Positions 11,147-21,289 of a stretch of 64,000 nt of DNA are shown here, piece after piece; position 1 is the first letter of the stretch; each line of letters opens with the position of its first letter. The notes below the pieces were generated by a model. That model did not search any database. It worked only from the letters and a program-made list of their open reading frames with translations, and was not told the origin of the DNA. Source of the stretch: Topomyia yanbarensis (taxonomy: Eukaryota; Arthropoda; Insecta; Diptera; Culicidae); contig NC_080672.1 in the NCBI RefSeq assembly GCF_030247195.1, forward strand, positions 84,194,113-84,258,112. The letters are read 5' to 3'. A program made the position numbers and the translations under genes.

Positions 11147-11480
11147 CAGATCACGGTCCGCGTGCGACCATTCTAGAACGCACGCGTATATTCGAAAGGC
11201 AATCAGTTTTAATATAGAATTTATACACGCGAAATTACATACACGTTAGCAACCGCGACATACAAACGCACACGCGATCGAACACGTTAACGTACAAATG
11301 CTCGATCCCTTCGCGATGATACACGCGATCGCGAGTCCCTACGTCCGCACATACCTGAACCGTACAATGAATGTCATATTCAGAACCACGGCCCGCTACA
11401 ATTGGCCTAAAGCAGTGTTTTATTGGGTGACATTGCCTGTCTCGTCTGCAATTGTAGTGTGTGATTCTGACGGGGAGCCC
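11147..11480. repeat. Interspersed repeat (family H), right part
   Basis: Continuation of the host repeat after the inserted TIR element, starting with the second CAGATCA. It has GACCATTCTAGAACGCACGC and CGATCCCTTCGCGATGAT, similar to 63840-63920. If 9080-11146 and one CAGATCA are removed mentally, the family reads through without a gap. Confidence 0.55.
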
Positions 11481-11681
11481 TAGCTCTATAGCTCAATAGG
11501 ACAACTCTCGAAAAAAAGTAATGCGCTTTATGATTTTTAGCAGCAATTTAGCAATTAATTATTAACTAAGCGGAACATTTTACAACCATATTCAAACTAG
11601 AAATCACGAGGGGAGTGATAAAATTTTATCTAGATTAGGGGGGAGGAGGGGATTAATTAGGGCCATTTTTATGAGTATATG

Positions 11682-11886
11682 GGTCATTTCACGTCAGATT
11701 TACAACCAAAATGTTAATTCCTTCCAATTTTTTTCTTGCATTCTTTAGCTGAAAATAATCGACACGTATTTTTTGTTTTGGTTCAATATAATTTTTTTTT
11801 CAAGTTATTAGTTTTTGAACTTTTGAAGTTTATAAAATAAAACATTTTTCAATCACTGATAACTCGGGAACGATTCGATATATTGA
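11682..11886. repeat. Direct repeat, copy 1
   Basis: It begins GTCATTTCACGTCAGATT, passes through TTTAGCTGAAAATAATCGAC and CATTTTTCAATCACTGATAA, and is matched by 12305-12530. Strongly AT-rich, with long A and T runs. Confidence 0.7.
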
Positions 11887-12304
11887 AAAAATATTAAAAA
11901 AATCGCAATTTTTTTTTTGTTATATAACAAATGAAACCTGCAATTATTAGGAACAAATACCATTTTTTGTAGATGGAACCAATTTATTACTTATTATTTT
12001 TGTTAAATATTAAGAATCATGTTAAAAAGATTGTGTAATAATTTGGGGTGGATATCAGAATACTTTGCGTGATAGTACAATTATCAACTTAAAACAAGGC
12101 AATTTTACACTAAACGCCCAGTGATAGGCCTGTTATAATTGAAATATCTCGTAAAATACTTCTAGTTCCATTCTGAAATTTTCACACAATCTTCTTAATA
12201 TAATAATTTTATCAAAAAAAATTGTTTTTGGAGCTACTTTAAAAAACTGTTTTGCTTATAATACTTGGACACCACCTAAAAAGTCTTAAATTTGCAGAAT
12301 GCGA
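11887..12304. other. AT-rich spacer between direct repeats
   Basis: Non-coding AT-rich sequence between the two direct repeat copies. No hairpin or ORF can be supported. Confidence 0.4.
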
Positions 12305-12530
12305 GTCATTCCACGTCAGAATCATAACTAAAATTTTAGTTCCATCCATTTTTTTTTTTGCATTTTTAGCTGAAAATTATTGACACGAATTTTTAACTTT
12401 AGCTGAATATGATATTTTTTCAAGTTGTGAGTGTTTGAGATTCACGAAATATTTTTTTAAATTTTATAAATTTAATTGAATTTAACATTTTTCAATCCCT
12501 GATAACTCAGAAACTATTAGGTTTATGGAA
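12305..12530. repeat. Direct repeat, copy 2
   Basis: It begins GTCATTCCACGTCAGAAT and continues TTTAGCTGAAAATTATTGAC and CATTTTTCAATCCCTGATAA, in the same order as copy 1 at a distance of 623 bp. The pair could be two members of one repeat family or a local duplication. It ends at an AACCCTCCAGTGCCCAAATT motif. Confidence 0.7.
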
Positions 12531-13385
12531 AAAAGCATTAACCCTCCAGTGCCCAAATTTTTTTTTGGGCTTGAAAAAACTTTTGTAGGTTGGATTCGTG
12601 ATGAGAAAAACGAAAATAATATTGATGATTCTTGTAAGTAATGGAATTCTTGTAAGTAATGAAAACATTCTGGACTACTCCTTAATTGCATTAATTCTTC
12701 AATTTGAGTGAAATAGCGCCCTGTGTGAGTGGAGATAAATAAAAGTTCATTTTTTCATATTAATTTCCATACAAAATTTAATCGCAGTGCACAAATCCTA
12801 GGAGCAACCAATTGCTCCTATAATTTGCACAGTCATTTGGGACCACAAAAAGAACTAAAAAAGTGCTGTGCTCGCTAATTAGTAAGTAAAATGTAAAAAA
12901 TTGCATCTGTATCAAATTATTGGATCAATCTTAGTGGAATTGTTCTATATGGGGCTTTTGCCGAGATCGCAATACTTTCCCCCAAACGTTGCACACGAAG
13001 CAACCTGCCGTTTGCATATCACTCAGCCCATTCTCGTGGTTGCAAAACAGCTGCTTCGTGATGTGTTGTTTTCAATCGATGTGGGAAGAGCGAGTGCGCC
13101 TCGCGAGCATCATGCTGCTTACGGGCACGACGAGCATACAGTAAGCTCTCCCACCTGCATTTCTCGATAGCATACAAACTCTCAAGTGCGGGTGTTGTTT
13201 CTGTTGATTGGTTTGGTTTGTAGAATAAGTTGTACACTGATTCCTTCCCGAACCGTCAAAGCCGGACTGTAGTGGTTCGGTTCTCTGTTAGGTACCGTTG
13301 CGATCGTCATTCGATCCGCGGCTGATGAGATGATGGTTGCAGTTGAAATAGACAGCAGGTACCTACGTAGGTACCTACATCCTAT
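12531..13385. other. Repeat-edge motif followed by non-repetitive sequence
   Basis: The first ~50 bp (AACCCTCCAGTGCCCAAATT) resemble the start of the 'CCCTTTCATGCCCAACTTTT' repeat at 34.19 kb. From about 12890 the DNA is GC-richer and free of recognisable repeats. A short palindrome-like GGTACCTACGTAGGTACC lies at 13359-13376. An 89-codon open frame at 12901-13170 has no recognisable motif. Confidence 0.4.
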
Positions 13386-13687
13386 GGGATCATCCATAAA
13401 TGACGTAGCATTATGTGGGGGAGGGGGGAGTATTGTATTTTGTGATGATGTGTGCCGACAGGGGGGTAGGGGGTCATGTCATGCTACGTAGCTTTTTAAA
13501 AGGGGAATAACTAACACCGTTTTTCATTTTTTTATATTTTTTGGTGACAAGGGGGGGGGGGGGAGAATTACCGTCAAGCTACGTAATTATCAGGGGGTAT
13601 TTAGAGGTTTGTGACGAAATGCTACGATAGGGGAGGGGGGGTGTTAAAAATCACTCAAAAAATGCTACGTCATTTATGGATCATCCC
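13386..13687. mobile_element. 302-bp G-rich MITE (PIF/Harbinger-like ends)
   Basis: Terminal inverted repeats GGGATCATCCATAAATGACG and CGTCATTTATGGATCATCCC are perfect over at least 20 bp, and TAT lies on both sides (possible 3-bp duplication). GGG/CCC ends and a 3-bp duplication suit PIF/Harbinger-type MITEs, although TAT is not the usual TWA, so superfamily is inferred. The plus strand carries at least five G-runs and four GCTACG(T/A) subterminal motifs. Confidence 0.85.
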
Positions 13688-15100
13688 TATTCTATTTTCC
13701 TCGTGAGGCACCACAAAGTGCGGCCAAGAGAGTGCGAGAGAACAGAGGTGAAAGAATCTGCGAGAGAGAGAGTGCGCGCGCGTAGAGAACGATCAAACAA
13801 GCTTCAGTTTGCGGTCAGCCACTGTCGGGTTCAGGCGGTGTAGAATATCGGCGGTTTTTGGGGGCATTTCCCATGCTCGTTGATGCGGTAGTTCTGTGCT
13901 AGTTTTGAGCGGGGATTGAAGAGTGATTGTGACATTTCAACATTTGTTTGATCGGTTTTAAAAGTACACAGACCGAGGGAGAGACGGAGATAAAAACAAA
14001 CAAATCTTTCGTAACTCTTCTTCTCGTTTCGAGCAACAGATTTGTGATATTAGTAGGCCTTTTGATGATTGGTGAAGCTTTGATTTTCACTTTTAATTTA
14101 CCTCACCGACGATGTGTTTTCGGATGCTGATGCGGGGTTGGAGATGAAGAAATGAGCCAATAGCAGCAGCCTATAGTCAGTCAATTGGAAAAAAGTGAGA
14201 GATTATTATAAATTGCCTATTGTTTTGGGTGGAAGATGTGAAGAAAGAAACGTTATGCAAATTGTTCGCTCACTTTGAGCCATATGTACGGATTCGTAAA
14301 CAATCGCTCACGCATACAGCTCCCGCGTGATACCGCAGAACTGTAGAAACAGCAACAACAATAGTGAGTGTGTGTTGGCGTTCGGTTGGCTTTTATCGCG
14401 AGGTGGATGCAGTTTACCGTGGATGTGCAATAAAAGAGAAGATCAAATGGTGCATTGAATACACATCGCGTCCCGCGTATCGAATGTGCTGGAGCGAAAG
14501 AGAAAGAGTGATAACGATTGAAGCAAAAATAGTGGAATACAGTACACCTTGTGCAATCGATTGTTGCAATTGAGTAGAGATCAGCTGAAGCCGGTCTCCG
14601 GGTTCATCGGAGTGAAACCGCACACGGGCCAGTCAGGCAAACCAACGGAGGAGATCTGCTGCCAGCTTGGAATACATATGAACTAACCCCAGGCCTAGCT
14701 AAGCTACTCTGGGGAATTTGTACGAACCGGTAGGTTTACTAGCGAAACATTACCAGATTCATCATCATCGTCAATGGTAGCAACGACGGCGACGGTAGCA
14801 ACAACTAATCAGCTTTTAGCAATAGCACATAGAGTGGCAATCCGCTCACTCGCTTGCCTGCACTGCACACATACGTGCACAATCCGAAGTTGTTCAAACG
14901 GTTGAAGTTGAATAACAACAACAGTTACACTTAACAGTACTCATTCGGTCGGTTGGATATGGTATGGTTTGCTGTTTAGCGCTTGTTACGTCTTGATTTC
15001 CGAGAACTGAACGGCAGTCAAGTCCACCAAACCTAACCCTCCACCCCCTCTCCTTACGGGGGTTTATGACGCTTGCCCTCCATCATTGCGGGTTCAACCG
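13688..15100. other. GA-rich, promoter-like non-repetitive island
   Basis: This is the most gene-like non-repetitive stretch in the first 20 kb. GAGAGAGAGAGTGCGCGCGC lies at 13762-13781, followed by TCAGTTTGCGG and GGTCAGCCACTG, which resemble insect initiator sequence. Many short frames and a possible splice donor (ACCG|GTAGGT at about 14730) follow. It could be the promoter and non-coding first exon of a host gene, with the coding part outside the window. No conserved protein is encoded, and the reading is speculative. Confidence 0.22.
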
Positions 15101-15900
15101 AGTTGAGCCAGAGTTCATAGGATGTGGGGGGCAACGCGGCTCATCTGAATCGTGGTGCCGGTTAATGAGCACGTTCTGCGCGCTCCAAAAACAAACGAAA
15201 TGAAACTTGGAAATTCAAACCTTGGATATACGTGTTTTTTGTTGTTGTGTGTCTCGGTTTGATGTTGTTTTTCCTACTTTCTAGACCACGAACAGGGCTA
15301 ATGAGTTTTGATGGAAGGAAAGCCGTGGCCTGTGGGTTAATTAGGGAATTTAAAGTGTGTTTTTTTGTTCCCAGATCAGCTTTCCCGGCTAGTCGTTAAT
15401 TTATTCGAGCTTGTTGTTGGGTTCATTTGACCAGTGGCGGGATGATTTGGATTCTGAACTGTCGGAACAAGACGATTTGCAGTAAACTACGTTCCGGAGT
15501 AGAACATCACTACAAAATCGAAACTAATGTTTTGGCATGACATGAGCTATATCGGACTAGCGAAGAATACTGTGGCAACGTGATAAACGTGTTTACAATG
15601 ATCAAAATCAGCGACAGGTCCTAATTATAAAATTGGTATTCACATATCTGTAATTCCGTCACAAAACTGTCGTAGCTTCAAAAGACAATGCACTGGTTAC
15701 GAAGTGTCGATATTAAAAATGCGTAGGTTACACTGTTTGCAGCTTTGCACACACGAAGCATTTATCGTGCGCCTCAATGACCTTCTTGCGTATAGCGTGT
15801 TTGCAGTAGAATCACAATACGTTAGCATAAAACTGAAACCTGAATCGGCCATCGGCCAGTTTCATCATGAGTGTCGAGTCTAAATTTGATTTTTCGACAT
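15101..15900. other. Unassigned sequence
   Basis: No supported gene, repeat unit or hairpin. Moderate GC at the left, turning AT-rich to the right. Confidence 0.35.
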
Positions 15901-16110
15901 TTAACATGTACATTTTAACCGCTAGATGGCACTGTACTTACCAGATTATCACTGTAAGTGAGAAAAGGAAAGGAAATGTTATCAAGCAATATTTGTTCTC
16001 AAGAGAGAAAGAATTTGCGCATTAAAGGAACAACACATAATTTAAATTAAGTTGTTTTTTCGAAGTCGGCTCATCAGTAACTAGCACCAACTTGGGACGT
16101 TAGACGATGT
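15901..16110. repeat. Fragments of two dispersed repeat families
   Basis: ACCGCTAGATGGCACTG...CAGATTATCACTG (15919-15956) matches, inverted, the block at about 38550-38600. TCAGTAACTAGCACCAACTT...GTTAGACGATGTAT (16073-16110) matches a core found at 56.6 and 60.4-60.8 kb. Both are short and their boundaries are unclear. Confidence 0.5.
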
Positions 16111-16839
16111 ATCTTACCTATTACCCTAATTAACACTAGTTAGACACTAGATCTAAGCAGTCACACGACACATCCGGACACCTATAGAAAAAGGCTAGTC
16201 CTGTGTGATGTCCCTGGAAGCAAGTATAGAAGCTCTGAGATGGCATCTAGCATCTCCAAACGAAAAGTTTTTTGTATACAAGCTTGTATGAAAAAGTCGT
16301 TTGGATTTGGCTACATAATGAGGTCTCTGTTCTGCTGACGAGAAAACGGGAACGTACTCTTGTTTTTTGGTTAGGCAGCTAAATACCTATGCAACTTTAC
16401 CCCATAAATGAGAAAAAAAGTTTTAAACCAATTACCAATTAAAATTTATTGCTTACAACTTCCTCGAAAACTGCATATTCGTCTAGCTTACCTTACCTAC
16501 ACGGAAAAAACTGTTCCCAAAATCGTGAATAAAGTACCATGAATTCTGGAACAATCACGTTTTTATGTTGCGGAAAGAGGACCGTGAATAAACATCATGT
16601 GTTTTATAATTATGTTCAATTTCCCTTTAGGATCGCCAGCATAACGATTTTATTAAGATATTTGTTTCTGTTCCGTGAACTTCTGTCACGGTTTTCGCCA
16701 TGTTATTATCAAGTCGATTTTCTGTACGTGAACTAATTCACAACTTTGAGAACATTGTTCATAAAACCTAAGGTTGAAACTTGATGTTATTCATAGTTTT
16801 TTTTGTTCCTGATATATTAGTCGCGATCCAATATCTGTA

Positions 16840-17242
16840 CTCGTGAAATAGTTCGCAAAATCGTGAAATATTCATGTATCCGTGAGCTGGTTCATGATTC
16901 TTAGTATATTACTCACGAAAGACCATGCGTGCGCGTGAAATTAATCACAAAATTCTAACGTATTATTCATGTATTCGTGAATTGATTTATGATTCCTAGT
17001 ACCAGTAGTCACGACAGACCTTTCGTGCTCATGAAACAGTTCACAAAATCATCAAATCTTTTTCATGTGTTCGTGAATGATACATGGTCCGACTGCCCAT
17101 GCGTGCCCGTGAAATCACTCACAAAATCATAACATGTTCCTGATTCCTAGTACAATATTCACGACTTACCATTCGTGCTCGTGAAATAGTTCACAAAATC
17201 ATGAAATGTTATTCATGTACTCGTGAACCGGTTCATGATTCC
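16840..17242. repeat. Tandem ~95-bp units, first block
   Basis: The unit consensus runs CGTGAAATAGTTCACAAAAT, ATGAAATGTTATTCATGTA, CTCGTGAACTGGTTCATGAT, TCCTAGTACAATAGTCACGA. The ATGATTC landmark falls at 16894, 16989, 17085 (variant), 17140 (unit with a deletion) and 17235. Each unit contains internal short inverted repeats (GTGAA...TTCAC). The block is interrupted at 17242 by a SINE. Confidence 0.85.
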
Positions 17243-17754
17243 TAATGACGGCGCCAGTGGTTGAGTGGTAAGCATGACCGCCACTTATTCCAGTTGGTCT
17301 GGGTTCAACCCTAGCCGAGGTCGTCGAGATTTTTCTGAGGTAAAACAATCTGTGATCACGTTTTCCTTCGGAAGGGAGGTAAAGTCGTTGGTCCCCGGTC
17401 CATGAGTTGATGAATCAATATCTCGGCCAGATTGTGGAGTCACCTCTCTGGGGTCGGTAAAGAAGAAGTAGAATCCAACTTCTATACTTACTAACAAATA
17501 TCCTCCTCCCGTGATACGTCATACACGGCCTCTAGCAAAAGCAAGTATCGGACTAACATTGCTTCCATTTCATTCCGCGATCTACGTTCGGGCCTGGCCA
17601 GCGCCGGTATTGATCAATAAACACTTTAGGATTATCAGAATTTGCACATTGAAAGATGTTTCGCTACTCCCAACCATAATTATCTACGACTTGAGCTAGT
17701 TCAGATCGATAACGGAGTAGCAGCCTGGGGTGGTCGCACAAGTTCAAGCTCAAG
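17243..17754 (+). mobile_element. tRNA-derived SINE inserted in the tandem array
   Basis: The head GACGGCGCCAGTGGTTGAGTGGTAAGC resembles a tRNA A-box region (described here by its ends: GACGGCGCC to GGTAAGC, 17247-17273). A B-box GGTTCAACCCT at 17312-17322 fits the Pol III consensus GGTTCRANNCY. The body continues through GAGATTTTTCTGAGG and GTCGTTGGTCCCCGG. The insertion is bracketed by near-identical 23-bp copies (17220-17242 and 17755-17777, one mismatch), as expected for an L1/RTE-type target duplication. At ~510 bp it is long for a SINE, so part of the 3' half may be another insertion. Confidence 0.7.
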
Positions 17755-18060
17755 CTCGTGAACTGGTTCATGATTCCTTTTATAATAGTCACGATATTCC
17801 TTTCGTGCCGGAGAAATAGTGCACGAAATCATAAAATATTATTCATGTATTTGGTAACTGGTTCATGATTCCTACTACCATAGTCACTTCTGATCATTCG
17901 TACTCGTCAAATAGTTCACAAAATCTTGAATTCTTATTCCTGGATTCGTGAACTGGTTCTTGATAAAATATTCGCCATGTATTCTGGAACTAGTGCATGA
18001 TTCCTAGTACAATTGTCACGTCTTATCATTCTTACTCATGCAATAGTTGTCAAGTTTAGA
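17755..18060. repeat. Tandem ~95-bp units, second block
   Basis: Continuation of the same array after the SINE. ATGATTC-type landmarks lie at 17770, 17865 and (degenerate) 17958 and 17997. Joined to the first block, the array reads through once the SINE and one flank are removed. Confidence 0.8.
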
Positions 18061-18169
18061 GGAATCATTTTTTAATTTCATGCAGCATGGTATTGAAATT
18101 TTCACGTGAACTATTTCACAAAATTCGGATTGCTGTTCGTGGAATCATTTTTGCCATGAAATGTCCAGG

Positions 18170-19061
18170 TAGGGACGTTTCGATATTAAAATACATCGAT
18201 TCATAGAATCGATACTGGTATCGAATGCAAGTACTGATACTTTCGATATAATCGTAGTCGTAGTATCGATACTTGAAAGTATCGCCATTCGATTCCGCAC
18301 TTTTACCACAGACTAACAGACATAACACTATGAGGAAATTCCCACAAAAATATCGATCCGGCAATTTTCCCAGAACACTAGCTCCACTTATTTGCCAAAC
18401 ACTCATTTGCTGATGGGTTACCCCTCAGGTTTGGGAACAATTTTTCACTAGTGGTCTATCCACCATCTGCTTTGTTCGAGTGTTATGTCTGTTAGTCTGC
18501 GCTTTTACAGTAGCTTAATTCCCTGAATTAGGTAATCTGCAAACCGTTGTTTGGAAATTCAGTAGTGGGTTTTGTCAGTTAACGTTTTGCTCTGCTCCTG
18601 CGAACAGAAAAAACCCGTTCGACAAATATATTTTATTGATCTGATTCGTTTGATGTTGGATCCATTCGACGATTATGTCAGACGTCGAATGTCAGAAAAG
18701 ATAAACAATAAATAATTTAGCTGATCAGAAAGTCTCATGGACTGTCAAATAATGGGCAATGTTCGGAATCGATTTTTTCATCAAATGCTCCAATTATTGT
18801 AGCAACTCAAATGTAACAACCGATTCCGCAATGGTTTAGCCTGAATAGGTAATCACATTTCACTCGGAAATAATTCCAAACTCGTTCATAATTCCGAATC
18901 GAATACTTCCAACTACTGGTTCTTTCGATTCTTTGCGATATCGTGAAGATTGTATCGATATCAGTAAAGTATCGTGATTGAAGTATCGATACCAAAAAAT
19001 CGAGCATCGGAAACAGAAGTATCGATTCCGTACTAGTATCGAAAATATCGCAACGTCCCTA
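18170..19061. mobile_element. 892-bp hAT-like non-autonomous element with TATCGATA boxes
   Basis: Terminal repeats TAGGGACGTTTCGATATT (left) and TAGGGACGTTGCGATATT (right, reverse complement) match at 17 of 18 positions. They are flanked by TGTCCAGG (18162-18169) and TGTCCAGC (19062-19069), an 8-bp duplication with one mismatch. TAGGG ends and 8-bp duplications are typical of the hAT superfamily. There is no transposase. Three exact TATCGATA octamers lie at 18264, 18953 and 18984, plus many ATCGAT variants near both ends. A separate MITE sits inside at 18307-18501. Confidence 0.82.
18307..18501. mobile_element. 195-bp MITE nested in the hAT-like element
   Basis: The inverted repeat AGACTAACAGACATAACACT at the left is perfectly inverted at the right (about 18479-18498). 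The flanking heptamer CTTTTAC occurs at 18300-18306 and 18502-18508, giving a 7-bp duplication. It lies wholly inside the 18170-19061 element, so it inserted later or travelled with it. Confidence 0.7.
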
Positions 19062-19399
19062 TGTCCAGCTGCTAGCTACTAGTAATAGGTACGAGCAGTA
19101 GATATAAAACAACTATTAGGAACTCTACTAACAGCGTTATTCATTCGATGAGGTTAAGTGTGAAGTCTCGACAGAAAACGAAAACTGCACTGAGTAGCAC
19201 AAATGATGTTCGTGAAATAGACTACAGAACAAGATACCACGAATCAGTCACACTTTTATGATCCAGTGCATATTGTCACGTTACCGTGAATAAAAAAACG
19301 ATCATCACCAAAAAAATAACAGATCGTGATAAAGCGAAGAGAAATTACGACTACCATGATAAACTGCTGACATCATGGGGTTAAGTCACATTTCTTCAC

Positions 19400-19830
19400 G
19401 TGTCAAATTCGAAAGTAAGCTCTCGAATAAAATATCATGATGACGTGAACAGAAATTACGAAATGCATGTCTAAGATCCTGAAATAATGAACATAAATCA
19501 CACAACTCGTGACAAAAATATCAAAAATCGTGACTAAAATCCTAAAATTATGAATATAAATAAACATAAATTTCTACTTGTGACTAACATATCACGACAA
19601 CGTGAATGGAAATTATGAAAATCAAGACAAACTTCCTGAAATCATGAACATAAATTATATCACTCGTGATTCAAATATCAAAAATCGTGACTAAAATCCT
19701 GAAATCATGAACATAAATCCCACTATTCTGACAGAAAAATCTGATAGTGATCTCATGAATAAAATGGCACGATAACGTGATGAGAAATCACAAAAATCGC
19801 GAATAAGCTCCTGAAATCATGAACATCGTT
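19400..19830. repeat. Second CGTGA-rich tandem array
   Basis: CCTGAAATCATGAACATAAA-type landmarks recur at about 19481, 19634, 19709 and 19812. ATCAAAAATCGTGACTAAAA recurs at 19520 and 19677 (157 bp apart). The unit is more irregular than the left-hand array. It shares the CGTGA/TCATGA vocabulary but is not a simple inverted copy. Confidence 0.65.
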
Positions 19831-19875
19831 TGACTGTCGGCTGTGTTTTTCCATATTATGAACAAGAATCATAAC

Positions 19876-19997
19876 TAAGCTGACCAACTCTGACGAAAAG
19901 ATCCGTACACTGTGCAGACTGTTTGCCTGAGCGTGGTTAACAATTTCGCTTCGTTGCGGTTTGGTGTACGGATTTTTTGTCAAAGCTGGTCAGCTTA
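19876..19997. mobile_element. 122-bp MITE (family G), copy 1
   Basis: Ends TAAGCTGACCAACTCTGACG and GTCAAAGCTGGTCAGCTTA form an inverted repeat that extends through GATCCGTACAC/GTGTACGGAT. It begins and ends with TA, fitting a TA (Tc1/mariner-type) target duplication. A second copy lies at 35528-35650. It sits inside the composite element at 16498-20239. Confidence 0.82.
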
Positions 19998-20239
19998 AGC
20001 ATAACAAAACCTAAAAATGCCCAGGGAACAACAATAGTAACCACCCAACCAAACATTCGAATATAACGCCTTGTATATAATCTGGGAGAACTAGTTTTTT
20101 GTAAACACAAATAGTTTTATGAATAGTTCTGGTTTATTATTCATAATGTCGGCAATTTGGTCAAAGTTTTCGTTAATCGTTCAGTTCACGAAATCGTGAT
20201 CTTTTCTTCATGAATTTATGAACGAAGTTTTTTCGTGTA

Positions 20240-20763
20240 CCTTATTAGGAAAAAATATTTGTGAATTTAAAAATTAAGTTCAACGAATTTTATACATGAG
20301 ATTTTGAGGACTTTCGTATATTATATCCGTGAAGCAGTATATCCCAAATTATGTCGGCTATTTCTACCCGCTGTGTTAGCGGGGACACCGTACGGATGAT
20401 AGTTTGAATTGTAGAATCATAATGTCTGAAGTTCAACGAAATCGTGATCGTGGCACATTTGTTCGTGACATATACTAATAATTGTTGCGTTAGCGTGATT
20501 AGAAAATCACAAACAATTGAATGGATTTTTAGCGTGTACTTCTGAAAAAGACCTTTTGCACCATTCTTCGAAATTCCAAATGGAAAAGAAATCACGTGTC
20601 GCATTAAACCGTGCTTCCAAAAACAAACTCAAAACACAAACCGTACCTATATTTCAATCTTCGGTCAGTACCAAACCATCTGACTTTTATGATCATTAGT
20701 TCTAACACCTTTTGTCTCCTCCGTTCGTTCTATGAGTCAGTCAGTGTCCGTTTTGCTACGTAT
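20240..20763. other. CGTGA-rich tail and unassigned sequence
   Basis: CGTGA-containing text continues to about 20520, ending with GCGTGATTAGAAAATCAC, and could be an extension of the composite element. CTACCCGCTGTGTTAGCGGG at 20366-20385 is a small hairpin. The rest shows nothing supportable. Confidence 0.4.
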
Positions 20764-20805
20764 TGTTATTATTGTTGCTGCTGCTGCTGTTGTTGCTGTT
20801 GCTAC
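20764..20805. repeat. TTG/CTG trinucleotide microsatellite
   Basis: An imperfect run of TTG and CTG triplets (for example GTTGCTGCTGCTGCTGTTGT). Open frames across it encode poly-Leu or poly-Cys and are artefacts. Confidence 0.9.
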
Positions 20806-21289
20806 CTACGATGATATTTTGTTTTATGATCTGCCGTTACGGTTTCCTGTTTGCTGATGCTGCTGCGGCTACAAACGAAGCTTGTGTAGAACTTAGTGAT
20901 GCCAGATTCAAATGGGATCGATTCCGTAAATTTTATGTGCGCATTTTTGTTTTTAAATTAAACTTTGATCTTATAGTATATCAACAAATTTTAACATAAT
21001 TTTAAGCGTTAATTAAATTTATATTATTCCGGAAAGATTCAAATGGATGTAATTTTATTCAACTACATTTTTATTGAAAAACTACTTGAATTTTGAGAAT
21101 ATTTTTTGGTATTTTCATAATGTACGGAAGCGCTCAACCCTCAACCGGAAGCTGCGTCGTACACTGAATACTGTATAAACAAATTGCCGTCAGAAGCTTC
21201 CAGAACCGCGGTTCACTAGGGGTATTGTACCGGATAAAAGGAAACGTACCGATTCTAAATAGGCAGAGCTTTATTATGAAATCTTTGAT
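20806..21289. other. Unassigned sequence
   Basis: No gene, hairpin or tandem repeat that I can support. Confidence 0.35.

Larger units (their letters stand above)
16498..20239. mobile_element. Composite TIR element built from CGTGAA/TTCACG tandem units
   Basis: The left end TACACGGAAAAAACTGTTC is inverted at the right as TACACGAAAAAACTTCGTTC (reverse complement of 20220-20239). Between them lie ~95-bp tandem units, a second related array, and four later insertions: a SINE, a hAT-like element holding its own MITE, and a TA-flanked MITE. Flanks share only CCTTA, so the target duplication is weak. No transposase is present. The architecture parallels the 9080-11146 element: short TIRs around tandem satellite. 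Similar CGTGA-rich sequence continues to about 20520, so the right limit is uncertain. Confidence 0.5.

Noticed and set aside
16498..20239. Centromeric satellite
   Set aside because: Only about ten 95-bp units, bounded by short inverted ends and broken by insertions; better explained as a transposon-borne array.
20611..20999. Frames with poly-Cys and poly-Leu tracts
   Set aside because: Produced by the TTG/CTG microsatellite; no domain on either side.
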